Below, piece after piece: positions 14,859 to 22,391 of a stretch of DNA of 22,500 nt. Where the stretch lies: assembly GCA_018970965.1 (NCBI GenBank), contig JAGWVG010000004.1, forward strand, positions 1-22,500. Reading direction: 5' to 3'. Source of the stretch: Alphaproteobacteria bacterium (lineage in GTDB: Bacteria; Pseudomonadota; Alphaproteobacteria; Sphingomonadales; Sphingomonadaceae). Position 1 is the stretch's first letter; every line of letters starts with the position of its first letter. Both the position numbers and the translations under genes were made by a program. Below the pieces are notes generated by a model. That model saw only the letters and a list, made by a program, of their open reading frames with translations, did no database searches and was not told where the DNA came from.

Positions 14859-15031
14859 TTTGTCTGCTCGGCGATAAAGCTGCGGATACGTTCGGCGAGG
14901 GCTGGCCGCAGCTCACGCCCCATCCGCATATCGAATACCAGCCGGGGGTCGCGGGCGGCCAAGCGGCCAAAGCGCGTTGGCGCCATTTTCGTCCGTCTTA
15001 AAAATACTTCAATTTCGGCTTTAATGTTCAT
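14855..15031 (-). CDS. Small helix-turn-helix-like protein, 58 residues
   Basis: Starts at ATG 15031 with GGGGA about 8 nt before it and stops at TGA 14857-14855, overlapping the next start by 4 nt. The sequence begins MNIKAEIEVFLRRTKM and has FGRLAARDPRLVFDMRMGRE (21-40), a likely recognition-helix region, then a last helix AERIRSFIAEQ. This shape lines up with the HTH part of the divergent S24 repressor (SRFIGRNPAYIQQFIRRG), so I infer a small DNA-binding protein. No experimentally known homologue is claimed. It is easily missed because of its length. Confidence 0.7.
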   Translation of the reverse strand: MNIKAEIEVFLRRTKMAPTRFGRLAARDPRLVFDMRMGRELRPALAERIRSFIAEQTK

Positions 15032-15136
15032 GATATGTTCCCCACGTTACGCGCCCTGAGTCGGGCAAGGAATTTTCCTTTCTTTCCTCCTCAAATCCTA
15101 CTTGTCTAGGAAAAATCTTATCTGTATTGGGAGAAA
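15032..15136. promoter_or_regulatory. Divergent control region between the small HTH operon and the S24 repressor
   Basis: 105 nt. It carries TCCTA (15096-15100) and TAGGA (15107-15111) as an exact dyad with a 6-nt spacer, overlapped by a possible -35 TTGTCT (15102-15107) with TATTGG 17 nt on (15125-15130), and a pyrimidine run at 15073-15092. GGGAG at 15130-15134 is close-spaced to the repressor ATG. The dyad is a plausible autoregulatory operator; the promoter assignment is weak. Confidence 0.3.
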
Positions 15137-15778
15137 ATGGACGATGTCCGCACCATTCTTGACCAACTTATCCGGGCGCGGGGCGAAGATTATGCCTCGC
15201 TGTCGCGCTTTATCGGGCGCAATCCGGCCTATATTCAGCAATTTATTCGGCGTGGCAGCCCCAAGCGTTTGGCAGAGCAGGATCGTGCCAGGCTCGCACG
15301 TTATTTGGGTGTGGGGGAAGATGTGTTGGGCGCCCCCGCCACCTCCCCAGCGCTCCAATCTGATTTGTGCATGGTTCCCATTCTTCATGTCGAAGCATCG
15401 GCGGGGCCAGGGGCCTTTGCTGAGGGAGAGGCTGCGCGTGCGCATATGGCGTTTGATCGCCGTTGGTTGCGCACACTGACACATACCCCGGATAAATTAT
15501 CGATCATCTCGGTGCGCGGAGATTCGATGCAGCCCCTATTGGCCGAGGGAGATGATATTTTGGTCGATCAGGGCGACGCTGCTGACCAGTTGCGCGATGG
15601 CGTCTATGTGCTGCGCATTGATGACGCACTTCTGGTCAAGCGCTTGGCGCTCAATCCAGCGACGGGCGGCATCAGTATTCGCAGCGACAACCCTGCTTAT
15701 CCGGCATGGGATGAGTGTGCGCCGTCAGACATTCACGTCATTGGGCGTGTTGTCTGGGCCGGCGGCCGCATGGCTTAG
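15137..15778 (+). CDS. HTH and S24-peptidase repressor (CI/LexA-like)
   Basis: 213 residues. Residues 1-65 form a helix-turn-helix domain (SRFIGRNPAYIQQFIRRGSP); residues about 80-213 form an S24 serine peptidase domain with catalytic Ser130 in SVRGDSMQPLL and Lys168 in ALLVKRL. An Ala-Gly pair (89-90, in EASAGPGA) lies 41 residues before Ser130, as at the self-cleavage site of phage CI-type repressors, so RecA-stimulated autocleavage is possible. It is not a typical LexA, because the HTH is not of the winged LexA form. It diverges from a two-gene operon with a similar small HTH protein and ends in a 4-nt tail-to-tail overlap with the next gene on the other strand. Confidence 0.88.
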   Translation: MDDVRTILDQLIRARGEDYASLSRFIGRNPAYIQQFIRRGSPKRLAEQDRARLARYLGVGEDVLGAPATSPALQSDLCMVPILHVEASAGPGAFAEGEAARAHMAFDRRWLRTLTHTPDKLSIISVRGDSMQPLLAEGDDILVDQGDAADQLRDGVYVLRIDDALLVKRLALNPATGGISIRSDNPAYPAWDECAPSDIHVIGRVVWAGGRMA

Positions 15779-15951
15779 CGGCGGCGGTCGATGAGCCAGA
15801 GCCCAATTGCCAGTGCGCTGCCCAGTGCGAACCCTGCCAGAAGGCCGATCGTCGGTTGGTGGAGGACCACGCCCATCAAACTGCCCGCCAATAGGCCGAG
15901 TGCGATAAAGGCCCCAGCAGCACGGGGGGCAGGTGCTTTTTTGTCTGTCAT
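15775..15951 (-). CDS. Small membrane protein, 58 residues
   Basis: A start at ATG 15951 gives a short basic, Ala/Pro-rich N-terminus (MTDKKAPAPRAAG), then two hydrophobic helices (about 14-30 and 37-53) rich in glycine, joined by HQPTIG, and a basic end LWLIDRRR that would keep the C-terminus in the cytosol. A longer frame (start 16122) adds a low-complexity stretch with no support. The stop overlaps that of the S24 gene by 4 nt on opposite strands. Proteins of this look are common in sphingomonads but have no known function. Confidence 0.68.
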   Translation of the reverse strand: MTDKKAPAPRAAGAFIALGLLAGSLMGVVLHQPTIGLLAGFALGSALAIGLWLIDRRR

Positions 15952-16021
15952 GATCCGCCTTTGCCACGCCTTATCCTGCAAGGCCAGACCAATGGACAAA
16001 GGTTCAGCTGCGCTGTGCAAA

Positions 16022-16034
16022 GCAGTGGCACTGC
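16022..16034. promoter_or_regulatory. Palindrome between the small membrane protein gene and tamA
   Basis: GCAGTG (16022-16027), one central G, CACTGC (16029-16034): an exact dyad in the 145-nt divergent gap. It could be an operator for either gene. Nothing else in the gap is convincing as a promoter. Confidence 0.25.
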
Positions 16035-16096
16035 GCATGAAAGTCTTGCGGCGTCCCCTCAGGGCGCTTTCGCTTATGCCTTTGGCGCGATAGAGA

Positions 16097-18052
16097 ATGG
16101 TCATGATGTCGGGCCCCACCAACTGGCTGAAACGCGCCGCGCTCGCGCTGGCCTTGGGCGCTCCCCATGGAGGGCTGGCTCAGCCTCTTATGGCACCTCC
16201 CGCCCCAACGCCTGCAGCGCCGCCCGAAGATGTGCTGGACCCAGCATCTCCCTTGGCCGAAATGCCCGATATCGGCGTTGATTGGCCCGACCTTCCGCCG
16301 GAAGAAGCTGGAGAGCCCGGCGCCCAGCTCGCGCTGCCCGAGGTGCAAGAGCGCCGCTACACTGTGTTGCTCAACGGCGTCCCAGAAAGCCCAGCCAACC
16401 AAGTCTCTAGCCGCTTTGATGAGCTGTCGACTCTAAAGGCCGCCAACACCAAGCCGGCAAACCTTGCCCAGCTTAATCGTCGTGTGCGCGATGACGTTGA
16501 TTTGCTGCAGCAATTGCTGCGCACCGACGGCTATTATGATGCGCGCATTGCCTCACGCATTGAGCCGGTAGAAGATCGACTTTTGGTCACGCTGTCCGTC
16601 ACGCCGGGGCCGCTCTATCGCTTCGACGAGATTCGCGTTTCGGGTCTCGAAGAAGCTCCAGAATTGCGGCCCCAGTTTAAGCTAAGCCTTTCAGACCCTG
16701 TCGATGCAGATGTGGTGACGACCGCTCAGGCCAATTTGCAAATGGCGTTGCGCGACACGGGCTATCCTTTTGCCAAAGTCGCCGCGCCTGACGTAACCAT
16801 TGATCATGATCGCGAAAGTGGCACGCTGGATTTGACTGTTGCAACCGGCGGCAAACGCAATTTTGGGCAGATTGTCGGGCGTGGGGATAAAGCGCCTTTT
16901 GGCGCCGATCACATGGCCGTCATTGCACGCTTCAAGCCGGGCGATGTGTATAATCAAGCTGATGTTGAAGATTTGAAGCGGGCGATTGTGGCAACGGGCC
17001 TTGTCTCCACTGTGTCCGTCGAACCAACTGAGGGGAAGGTGCCGGGCACGGCTGATATTATCGTCACAACTGCGCCCGCACCGCTGCGCACCATTGCAGG
17101 CGAACTTGGCTATGGCACGGGGGAGGGTTTCCGCGCCGCCGCCGGCTGGACGCACCGCAATCTCATCCGCCCAGAAGGGGCGGTTACTTTTGCAGGTGTC
17201 CTCGGCACACGCGAGCAATCGCTGGGCAGCAGCTTGCGCATGTCGAATTGGCATCGGCGAGATTGGGTGCTGAACGCACGTATGGCTGCCAGCAACATCC
17301 TCAGGTCGGCTTATGAGGCGCGGACCTTCCAGATTGGCGCCAATCTTGAACGACAGACCAATTTAATCTGGCAGAAGAAATGGATTTGGAACGCAGGTTT
17401 TGAACTGCTCGCCTCGCAAGAGCGCGATATTGTGTCGGGCAGTTTTGGGCGTGATACCTATTTCATTGGCGCGCTTCCTGCGCAGCTGGCTTATGACGGC
17501 ACCGACAATTTGTTCGATCCGCACCACGGCTTCCGATTAAGCGGTCGTCTCTCGCCTGAAGTTTCGCTGCGCGGCAGCGCCTCAAGCTATTTGCGCGCGC
17601 AACTTGATGCCAGCGGCTATGTGCCCGCTGGCGATCGGCTGACGCTGGCGGGCCGCGTGCGGCTTGGGTCAATCACAGGCACGCCGACGGCCAGCATCGC
17701 CCCATCGCGCCGCTATTATGCGGGCGGCGGCGGGTCTATTCGCGGCTATGGCTACCAAGCCATTGGCCCGCTCGATTCTTATGGCGACCCGGCGGGCGGG
17801 CGGAGCCTTACCGAATTCTCGCTAGAAGCGCGGGTTCGCTTTGGGTCCTTTGGCATTGTGCCTTTTTTGGATGGCGGCAATATCTACACCAGCAATCTGC
17901 CAAAGTTCAGTGACTTCCGGTTCGGCACGGGGCTGGGCCTGCGCTATTATTCTAGCTTTGGCCCCATTCGCGTCGATGTTGGGACACCGCTCAACCGCCG
18001 ACCGGGGGAATCGCTCATTGGGGTATATGTGTCTTTGGGGGAGGCGTTTTGA
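16097..18052 (+). CDS. tamA: Outer-membrane translocation and assembly module protein TamA
   Basis: A BamA/Omp85-superfamily barrel that with TamB inserts or moves material at the outer membrane. It has a signal peptide (WLKRAALALALGAPHGGLAQ), a Pro-rich linker (about 30-80), three POTRA-like repeats (about 86-170, 174-250, 254-327) and a C-terminal barrel from about 335, with loop motif GSIRGYGYQ near 545-553 and a C-terminal Phe as in barrel proteins. ATGs occur at 16097, 16103 and 16106; only weak binding sites precede them, and the third gives a cleaner signal peptide. It is directly upstream of, and overlaps, tamB, the usual pairing, which separates it from bamA. Confidence 0.93.
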   Translation: MVMMSGPTNWLKRAALALALGAPHGGLAQPLMAPPAPTPAAPPEDVLDPASPLAEMPDIGVDWPDLPPEEAGEPGAQLALPEVQERRYTVLLNGVPESPANQVSSRFDELSTLKAANTKPANLAQLNRRVRDDVDLLQQLLRTDGYYDARIASRIEPVEDRLLVTLSVTPGPLYRFDEIRVSGLEEAPELRPQFKLSLSDPVDADVVTTAQANLQMALRDTGYPFAKVAAPDVTIDHDRESGTLDLTVATGGKRNFGQIVGRGDKAPFGADHMAVIARFKPGDVYNQADVEDLKRAIVATGLVSTVSVEPTEGKVPGTADIIVTTAPAPLRTIAGELGYGTGEGFRAAAGWTHRNLIRPEGAVTFAGVLGTREQSLGSSLRMSNWHRRDWVLNARMAASNILRSAYEARTFQIGANLERQTNLIWQKKWIWNAGFELLASQERDIVSGSFGRDTYFIGALPAQLAYDGTDNLFDPHHGFRLSGRLSPEVSLRGSASSYLRAQLDASGYVPAGDRLTLAGRVRLGSITGTPTASIAPSRRYYAGGGGSIRGYGYQAIGPLDSYGDPAGGRSLTEFSLEARVRFGSFGIVPFLDGGNIYTSNLPKFSDFRFGTGLGLRYYSSFGPIRVDVGTPLNRRPGESLIGVYVSLGEAF

Positions 18053-21000
18053 GACGGCATTTGGGCCTTGGCTTGGGTGTGATGGGCAGCCTCTTGCTGC
18101 TGATCGCGGCGCTGGTCTTCGCCGCCGACACCCAGACGGGGCATAAATTTGTTGCGCACCAAATTGCCAGCCTCCGCCCTCAAAATGGCCTGCGGATTAA
18201 GGTTGATCGCATTGAGGGGTCTGTCTTCAGCAAGGCTGAGGTGACGGGGCTAAAACTCAGCGATCCTCATGGCGTGTTTTTTGAAGCTCCCCATGTGCGC
18301 CTGCGGTGGTCGCCCCTTGCGTGGTTGATGAACCGGTTGGATGTGGATGAGCTTCATGCCGAACAGGCCGTGCTGCACCGCCTCCCCAAGCTGCGCCCCG
18401 GGCGGCCAGACGCACCGCTTTTGCCTGATTTTGATGTGCGGGTCGGGCGGCTGGCCATTGATCGGCTGGCCATTGGGCGTGGCGCAACAGGCCAAGCGCA
18501 AACCGGGCAATTCATTGGCCGTATGACGCTGCACAAGGGGCGTGCGTTGGTCGATTTAACCGCCAATGCCAGCCGCGGCGATCATGTGTCGCTTAAGCTG
18601 GATGCCGCTCCACAGGCCAATCGGCTGGACCTTGGGCTCAGGCTAGATACGCCGCAAAACGGCTTATTGGGCAATATGCTTGGCACGCGCGCACCCTTGA
18701 CACTTCGGGTTGATGGCGCGGGGGATTGGCGCTTGTGGCAGGGCCATTTCACCGCGCAAATGGCGGGCAAAAATCTGGCCCAACTGAACCTTAAGGCGCA
18801 GTTGGGCACCTATGAATTGGCCGGGCGCATCGCTGCAGCCGCACTTCCTGCGGGGCGCGCACAGATGCTTGCCACCCCTTATGCGCTGGTTCGCGGAACC
18901 GCGAGCCTCGCCAATCGCCGACTTAAAGGCCAGATGAGCATCGCAGCACCTGCACTGCGCCTAACAGCGGCGGGCGGCATTAACCTGGCCAACAGCGCCT
19001 ATGAAGATGTTCTGGTAACCGCCGATCTGCTGCGGCCAGAGTTGCTGAACGCGACCATGTCTGGCCAACCTGTGGCGCTTAAATTGCGGCTGGACGGGAG
19101 CTTCCGCAGCGCCAGTTTTGATTATCTTCTCACCGCACCTTTGCTGCGCTTTGGGATGACGGGTTTGGAAGCGGTGCGCGCCAGCGGACAGGGCCATTTA
19201 TCTCGGGCGCCCGTGCGCGTGCCGCTGCGTTTGTCCGCCCAGCGGATAACCGGCGTAGGCGATGTCGCAGGCGGCATTCTTGCGCATATTTCGGTCGACG
19301 GCATCGTGTTGGCAACGCGCAACACGCTGATTGGGGATGGGCTCGCCCTCAAATCCGACAAGCTTAACGGAAAGATTGCTCTCTTTGTTGATCTGCGCAC
19401 TGGCCGTTATGATGTTGGTTTGGCGGGCCAGCTATCGCGCTATCTGATCCCGGGTGTGGGCCTTGTTGATGTGCGCAGTGATTTGAATGTTGTGCCCGGC
19501 CCCAATGGCCGAGGCACGCGCATTTTGGGTCGTGGCGAGGCGCGGGCGCTTCGGTTTGATAATGGCTTTTTTGCGGGGCTTGCAGGGGGACTCCCCAAGC
19601 TTGAAACCGCGCTCGAACGCACGCCCGATGGTATTTTGCATTTCACCAATATGCGGCTTACCGCGCCGCGCCTGTCGCTTGTGCTCAACGGCATGCGGCG
19701 GCGCGATGGCAGTTTTCAATTGTCCGGGTCGGGGACGCACCAAATTTATGGGCCCCTGCAATTGGCGCTGGAAGGGCCAATTAACCGGCCCAATATCAAT
19801 TTGGTCCTGGCGCGTCCCAATGCGGCTTTGGGGTTGGCCAATGTCCGCCTCAACCTCAATCCCAACGCCCAAGGCTATGATTGGCAGGTCGAAGGCACAT
19901 CCCGGCTTGGCCGCTTTACCGGGCTGGGCGATGTTTTATTGCCGCCGGGTGGCCGCGCCAGCTTGCGCATTGCCCGCTTGGATACGGGGGGCGTTCGCGC
20001 GACTGGGCAGCTGATCCCAGCAGCAGGGGGTTTAACCGGAACATTATCGTTAGCGGGCACTGTGCAAGGAAGCCTCGCCTTTGACATGGTTGATGGCCGC
20101 CAGCGCCTGCGCCCTGTTTTGGACGCCAACAATGCGCGCTTTGCTGGCCCACCTTCTTTGGCGATTGGGCGGGGGCGCTTTTCTGGCACAATCGTGCTCG
20201 ACCCGCGCGGCACGCAGGTGGCAGGCACGCTGTCAGCACGCGCGGTGCAATATGGCGGGTTAGAATTTGCGCGCGTTTCGGGGACTGTTCAGATGTCTGG
20301 CGAAACAGGCCAGTTGCGCGGCGACATTTCTGGCGCGCGCGGCCAAGATTATAGCCTGACCACTGTTATCGGCTTTGGACCAGATCGCTTTGTCATCAAT
20401 GGCAATGGCGCGGTCGGCGGCCGGCCCATCCAACTCGATGCACCTGCCATCTTGCTCCGCGAGACGCGGGGGTGGCGGTTGGCGCCAACGGCCTTGCGCT
20501 TTGCCGGCGGCCGGGCAGAAGTTTCGGGCCTTTTGGGCGGGGCACGGCCCGAACTCACGGCGGTTGTCGATCAGCTGCCCTTGGATCTGTTGGATATTAT
20601 TGCGCCGAGATTGGGTTTGGGGGGGCGCGCCAGCGGCACTTTATTTTATTCAGAAGATGCCAATGGCGACCCTGCTGGACGGGTCGATCTTAAAGTGCGT
20701 GGCCTGACACGGTCTGGCCTTGCGCTTGCCTCACGCCCTGTTGATCTCGCTGTCGCCGCAACAATTGGAAATGGAACCGCAGGCGCACGCATGATCGCCG
20801 CTCTTGGCGGGCAAACCGTTGGTCGGGCGCAACTTCGCCTATCAGGCTTGCGGGGGACAACGCCTTTAGGCACGCGCATCGCCAACGCCACGGTCTTTGG
20901 CCAAATGCGGTATAATGGGGACGCCAGCACCCTATGGCGATTGACGGGCATTGCGGGCTTTGACTTGTCAGGCCCAGTGGCTTTGGGCGCAGATATCAGC

Positions 21001-22167
21001 GGCCAATTATCTGATCCCGAAATTCGAGGCTCAGTCCGCACCAGCACGGCGCGGATTGAAAGCGCGGCAGCGGGTATGGTGCTAACCAATGTCGCCACCA
21101 CTGGCCGCTTTGATGGTGCGCAGCTTGTGTTTGATAATTTTTCAGCGGTGGCTGGACGGGGTGGGCGCGTCACAGGCAGCGGGCGGATCAGCTTTTCAAC
21201 GCTTAATCGCGGGATGGATATTGCGCTTGAGGCAGATAATGCGCTGCTGATTGCGCGGGATGATTTGTCGGCAACGGTCACGGGCCCCTTGCGGATCCAT
21301 TCGGACGGTAATGGTGGTTTGATCAGCGGCACGGTGCGGCTTACCCGCAGTGCCTATGTGCTGGGCCAATCCAGCGCGGCAACCAGCCTGCCCCGACTCA
21401 ATGTGCGCGAGATGAATGGCACCGATTTGTCGGATGCGCCGGCCTCGACCACGCAAGCATGGACGCTGGATATCAAGGCGGATGCACCCGGGCGGATGAT
21501 GGTATCAGGCATGGGGTTGGATAGCGAATGGCGCGCCAATTTGGCAGTGCAGGGTTCCATTTTTGCGCCTGCCATTACCGGCACTGCCGAAATGGTTCGG
21601 GGGGGCTATGAATTTGCTGGCCGACGTTTTGATTTGCAGCGCGGTATTATTCGGTTCCGAGGTGAAAGTCCGCCCGACCCCATCCTCGATATTGTGGCGC
21701 AGGGGGATACCCAAGGGCTGACAGCCTCCATTCGTGTTGCAGGCACGGGCCAGCGGCCTGACATAAGTTTTGCAAGCGTCCCTGCATTGCCTCAGGAAGA
21801 GCTGTTGTCGCGCTTGCTGTTTGGGACGTCGATTACCAGTCTTTCAGCGCCAGAGGCGGTGCAACTGGCAGCTGCCGTTGCCTCTATGCGGGGCGGCGCG
21901 GGCCTCAATCCGATTAATGCGCTGCGCAAGGCCGTGGGGCTTGACCGGCTTCGGATTTTGCCAGGCAATGTGGCGACGGGTCAGCGCACCTCTGTAGCTG
22001 CGGGCAAATATTTGACGCGGCGCGCCTTTGTGGAAGTGATTACGGATGGCCAAGGCTATTCAGCGACGCGCGCAGAGTTTCAGGTGACGCGCTGGCTATC
22101 CATCCTATCCACGATTTCAACCTTGGGGGAACAAAGCGCCTCGGTGCGCGTGTCCAAAGATTATTAA
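18049..22167 (+). CDS. tamB: Translocation and assembly module protein TamB (DUF490)
   Basis: 1372 residues (E. coli TamB 1259). An N-terminal inner-membrane anchor (about 5-26) is followed by a very long, repetitive beta-rich stretch of AsmA/TamB type that would span the periplasm as a lipid-carrying groove. The conserved C-terminal domain (about 1020-1372) shows GGYEFAGRRFDLQRGIIRFRG, then PALPQEELLSRLLFG and the end SASVRVSKDY. The start is a TTG overlapping the tamA stop (TTGA), preceded by GGGGGAGG about 4 nt away; the next ATG is 12 codons in and would shorten the anchor. TamB-like proteins are thought to move phospholipids or help barrel assembly together with TamA. Confidence 0.93.
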   Translation: MRRHLGLGLGVMGSLLLLIAALVFAADTQTGHKFVAHQIASLRPQNGLRIKVDRIEGSVFSKAEVTGLKLSDPHGVFFEAPHVRLRWSPLAWLMNRLDVDELHAEQAVLHRLPKLRPGRPDAPLLPDFDVRVGRLAIDRLAIGRGATGQAQTGQFIGRMTLHKGRALVDLTANASRGDHVSLKLDAAPQANRLDLGLRLDTPQNGLLGNMLGTRAPLTLRVDGAGDWRLWQGHFTAQMAGKNLAQLNLKAQLGTYELAGRIAAAALPAGRAQMLATPYALVRGTASLANRRLKGQMSIAAPALRLTAAGGINLANSAYEDVLVTADLLRPELLNATMSGQPVALKLRLDGSFRSASFDYLLTAPLLRFGMTGLEAVRASGQGHLSRAPVRVPLRLSAQRITGVGDVAGGILAHISVDGIVLATRNTLIGDGLALKSDKLNGKIALFVDLRTGRYDVGLAGQLSRYLIPGVGLVDVRSDLNVVPGPNGRGTRILGRGEARALRFDNGFFAGLAGGLPKLETALERTPDGILHFTNMRLTAPRLSLVLNGMRRRDGSFQLSGSGTHQIYGPLQLALEGPINRPNINLVLARPNAALGLANVRLNLNPNAQGYDWQVEGTSRLGRFTGLGDVLLPPGGRASLRIARLDTGGVRATGQLIPAAGGLTGTLSLAGTVQGSLAFDMVDGRQRLRPVLDANNARFAGPPSLAIGRGRFSGTIVLDPRGTQVAGTLSARAVQYGGLEFARVSGTVQMSGETGQLRGDISGARGQDYSLTTVIGFGPDRFVINGNGAVGGRPIQLDAPAILLRETRGWRLAPTALRFAGGRAEVSGLLGGARPELTAVVDQLPLDLLDIIAPRLGLGGRASGTLFYSEDANGDPAGRVDLKVRGLTRSGLALASRPVDLAVAATIGNGTAGARMIAALGGQTVGRAQLRLSGLRGTTPLGTRIANATVFGQMRYNGDASTLWRLTGIAGFDLSGPVALGADISGQLSDPEIRGSVRTSTARIESAAAGMVLTNVATTGRFDGAQLVFDNFSAVAGRGGRVTGSGRISFSTLNRGMDIALEADNALLIARDDLSATVTGPLRIHSDGNGGLISGTVRLTRSAYVLGQSSAATSLPRLNVREMNGTDLSDAPASTTQAWTLDIKADAPGRMMVSGMGLDSEWRANLAVQGSIFAPAITGTAEMVRGGYEFAGRRFDLQRGIIRFRGESPPDPILDIVAQGDTQGLTASIRVAGTGQRPDISFASVPALPQEELLSRLLFGTSITSLSAPEAVQLAAAVASMRGGAGLNPINALRKAVGLDRLRILPGNVATGQRTSVAAGKYLTRRAFVEVITDGQGYSATRAEFQVTRWLSILSTISTLGEQSASVRVSKDY

Positions 22168-22202
22168 GCGCACAAAAGGGGTTCGCCAAAAAGGGCACGT
22201 TA

Positions 22203-22247
22203 AACAGCTCCGATAGGCTGTTGAGGAGGATCGCTTTGACCTCCAAC
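22203..22247 (+). other. Two mutually exclusive hairpins downstream of tamB
   Basis: Hairpin one: AACAGC (22203-22208) with GCTGTT (22217-22222). Hairpin two: GGAGG (22225-22229) with CCTCC (22240-22244), extendable by GTT (22220-22222) with AAC (22245-22247). They share 22220-22222, so only one full form can exist at a time. Neither is followed by a T-run. Confidence 0.35.
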
Positions 22248-22334
22248 GCCATATTTAGACCTGTGTCCCAGCAGCAAGACGGACCGGTATCGCTCCGCCC
22301 TTTTCAATTGACATGCCACCAGCGGGCCCTATGA
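22236..22334 (+). CDS. Possible short leader ORF upstream of serC (32 codons)
   Basis: TTG at 22236 opens a frame that ends at TGA 22332-22334. A strong Shine-Dalgarno GAGGAGG (22223-22229) lies 6 nt before it, partly inside the second hairpin. The peptide (MTSNAIFRPVSQQQDG and on) resembles nothing I know. It has no run of serine codons that would point to an attenuator. The SD is the only real support. Confidence 0.2.
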   Translation: MTSNAIFRPVSQQQDGPVSLRPFQLTCHQRAL

Positions 22335-22335
22335 G
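22308..22335 (+). promoter_or_regulatory. Predicted sigma-70-type promoter of serC
   Basis: A perfect -35 TTGACA (22308-22313), a 16-nt spacer and -10 TATGAG (22330-22335, four of six). Transcription would start near 22341-22343, which is exactly where the structured serC leader begins, a point in its favour. Confidence 0.5.
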
Positions 22336-22341
22336 CGTCAG

Positions 22342-22390
22342 CGGGCCACGCGGTCCCAACGCCGCGCGTGCTCTCTGTGAGGAGAGTCTA
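22342..22390 (+). promoter_or_regulatory. Structured serC leader (resembles the serC RNA motif)
   Basis: Three consecutive hairpins: GGGCC-ACGC-GGTCC (22343-22356, with one G-U pair), ACGC-CGC-GCGT (22359-22369) and CTCTC-TGTGAG-GAGAG (22371-22386). The last buries much of the serC Shine-Dalgarno GAGGAGAG. The serC motif is a published alphaproteobacterial cis-element found just upstream of serC. The tight placement and hairpin order fit it, but I am matching from memory. Regulation by SD masking is inference. Confidence 0.55.
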
Positions 22391-22391
22391 C

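Noticed and set aside
15952..16122. N-terminal extension of the small membrane protein on the minus strand
   Set aside because: Crosses the tamA start region and adds unstructured sequence; the inner ATG gives a normal small membrane protein.
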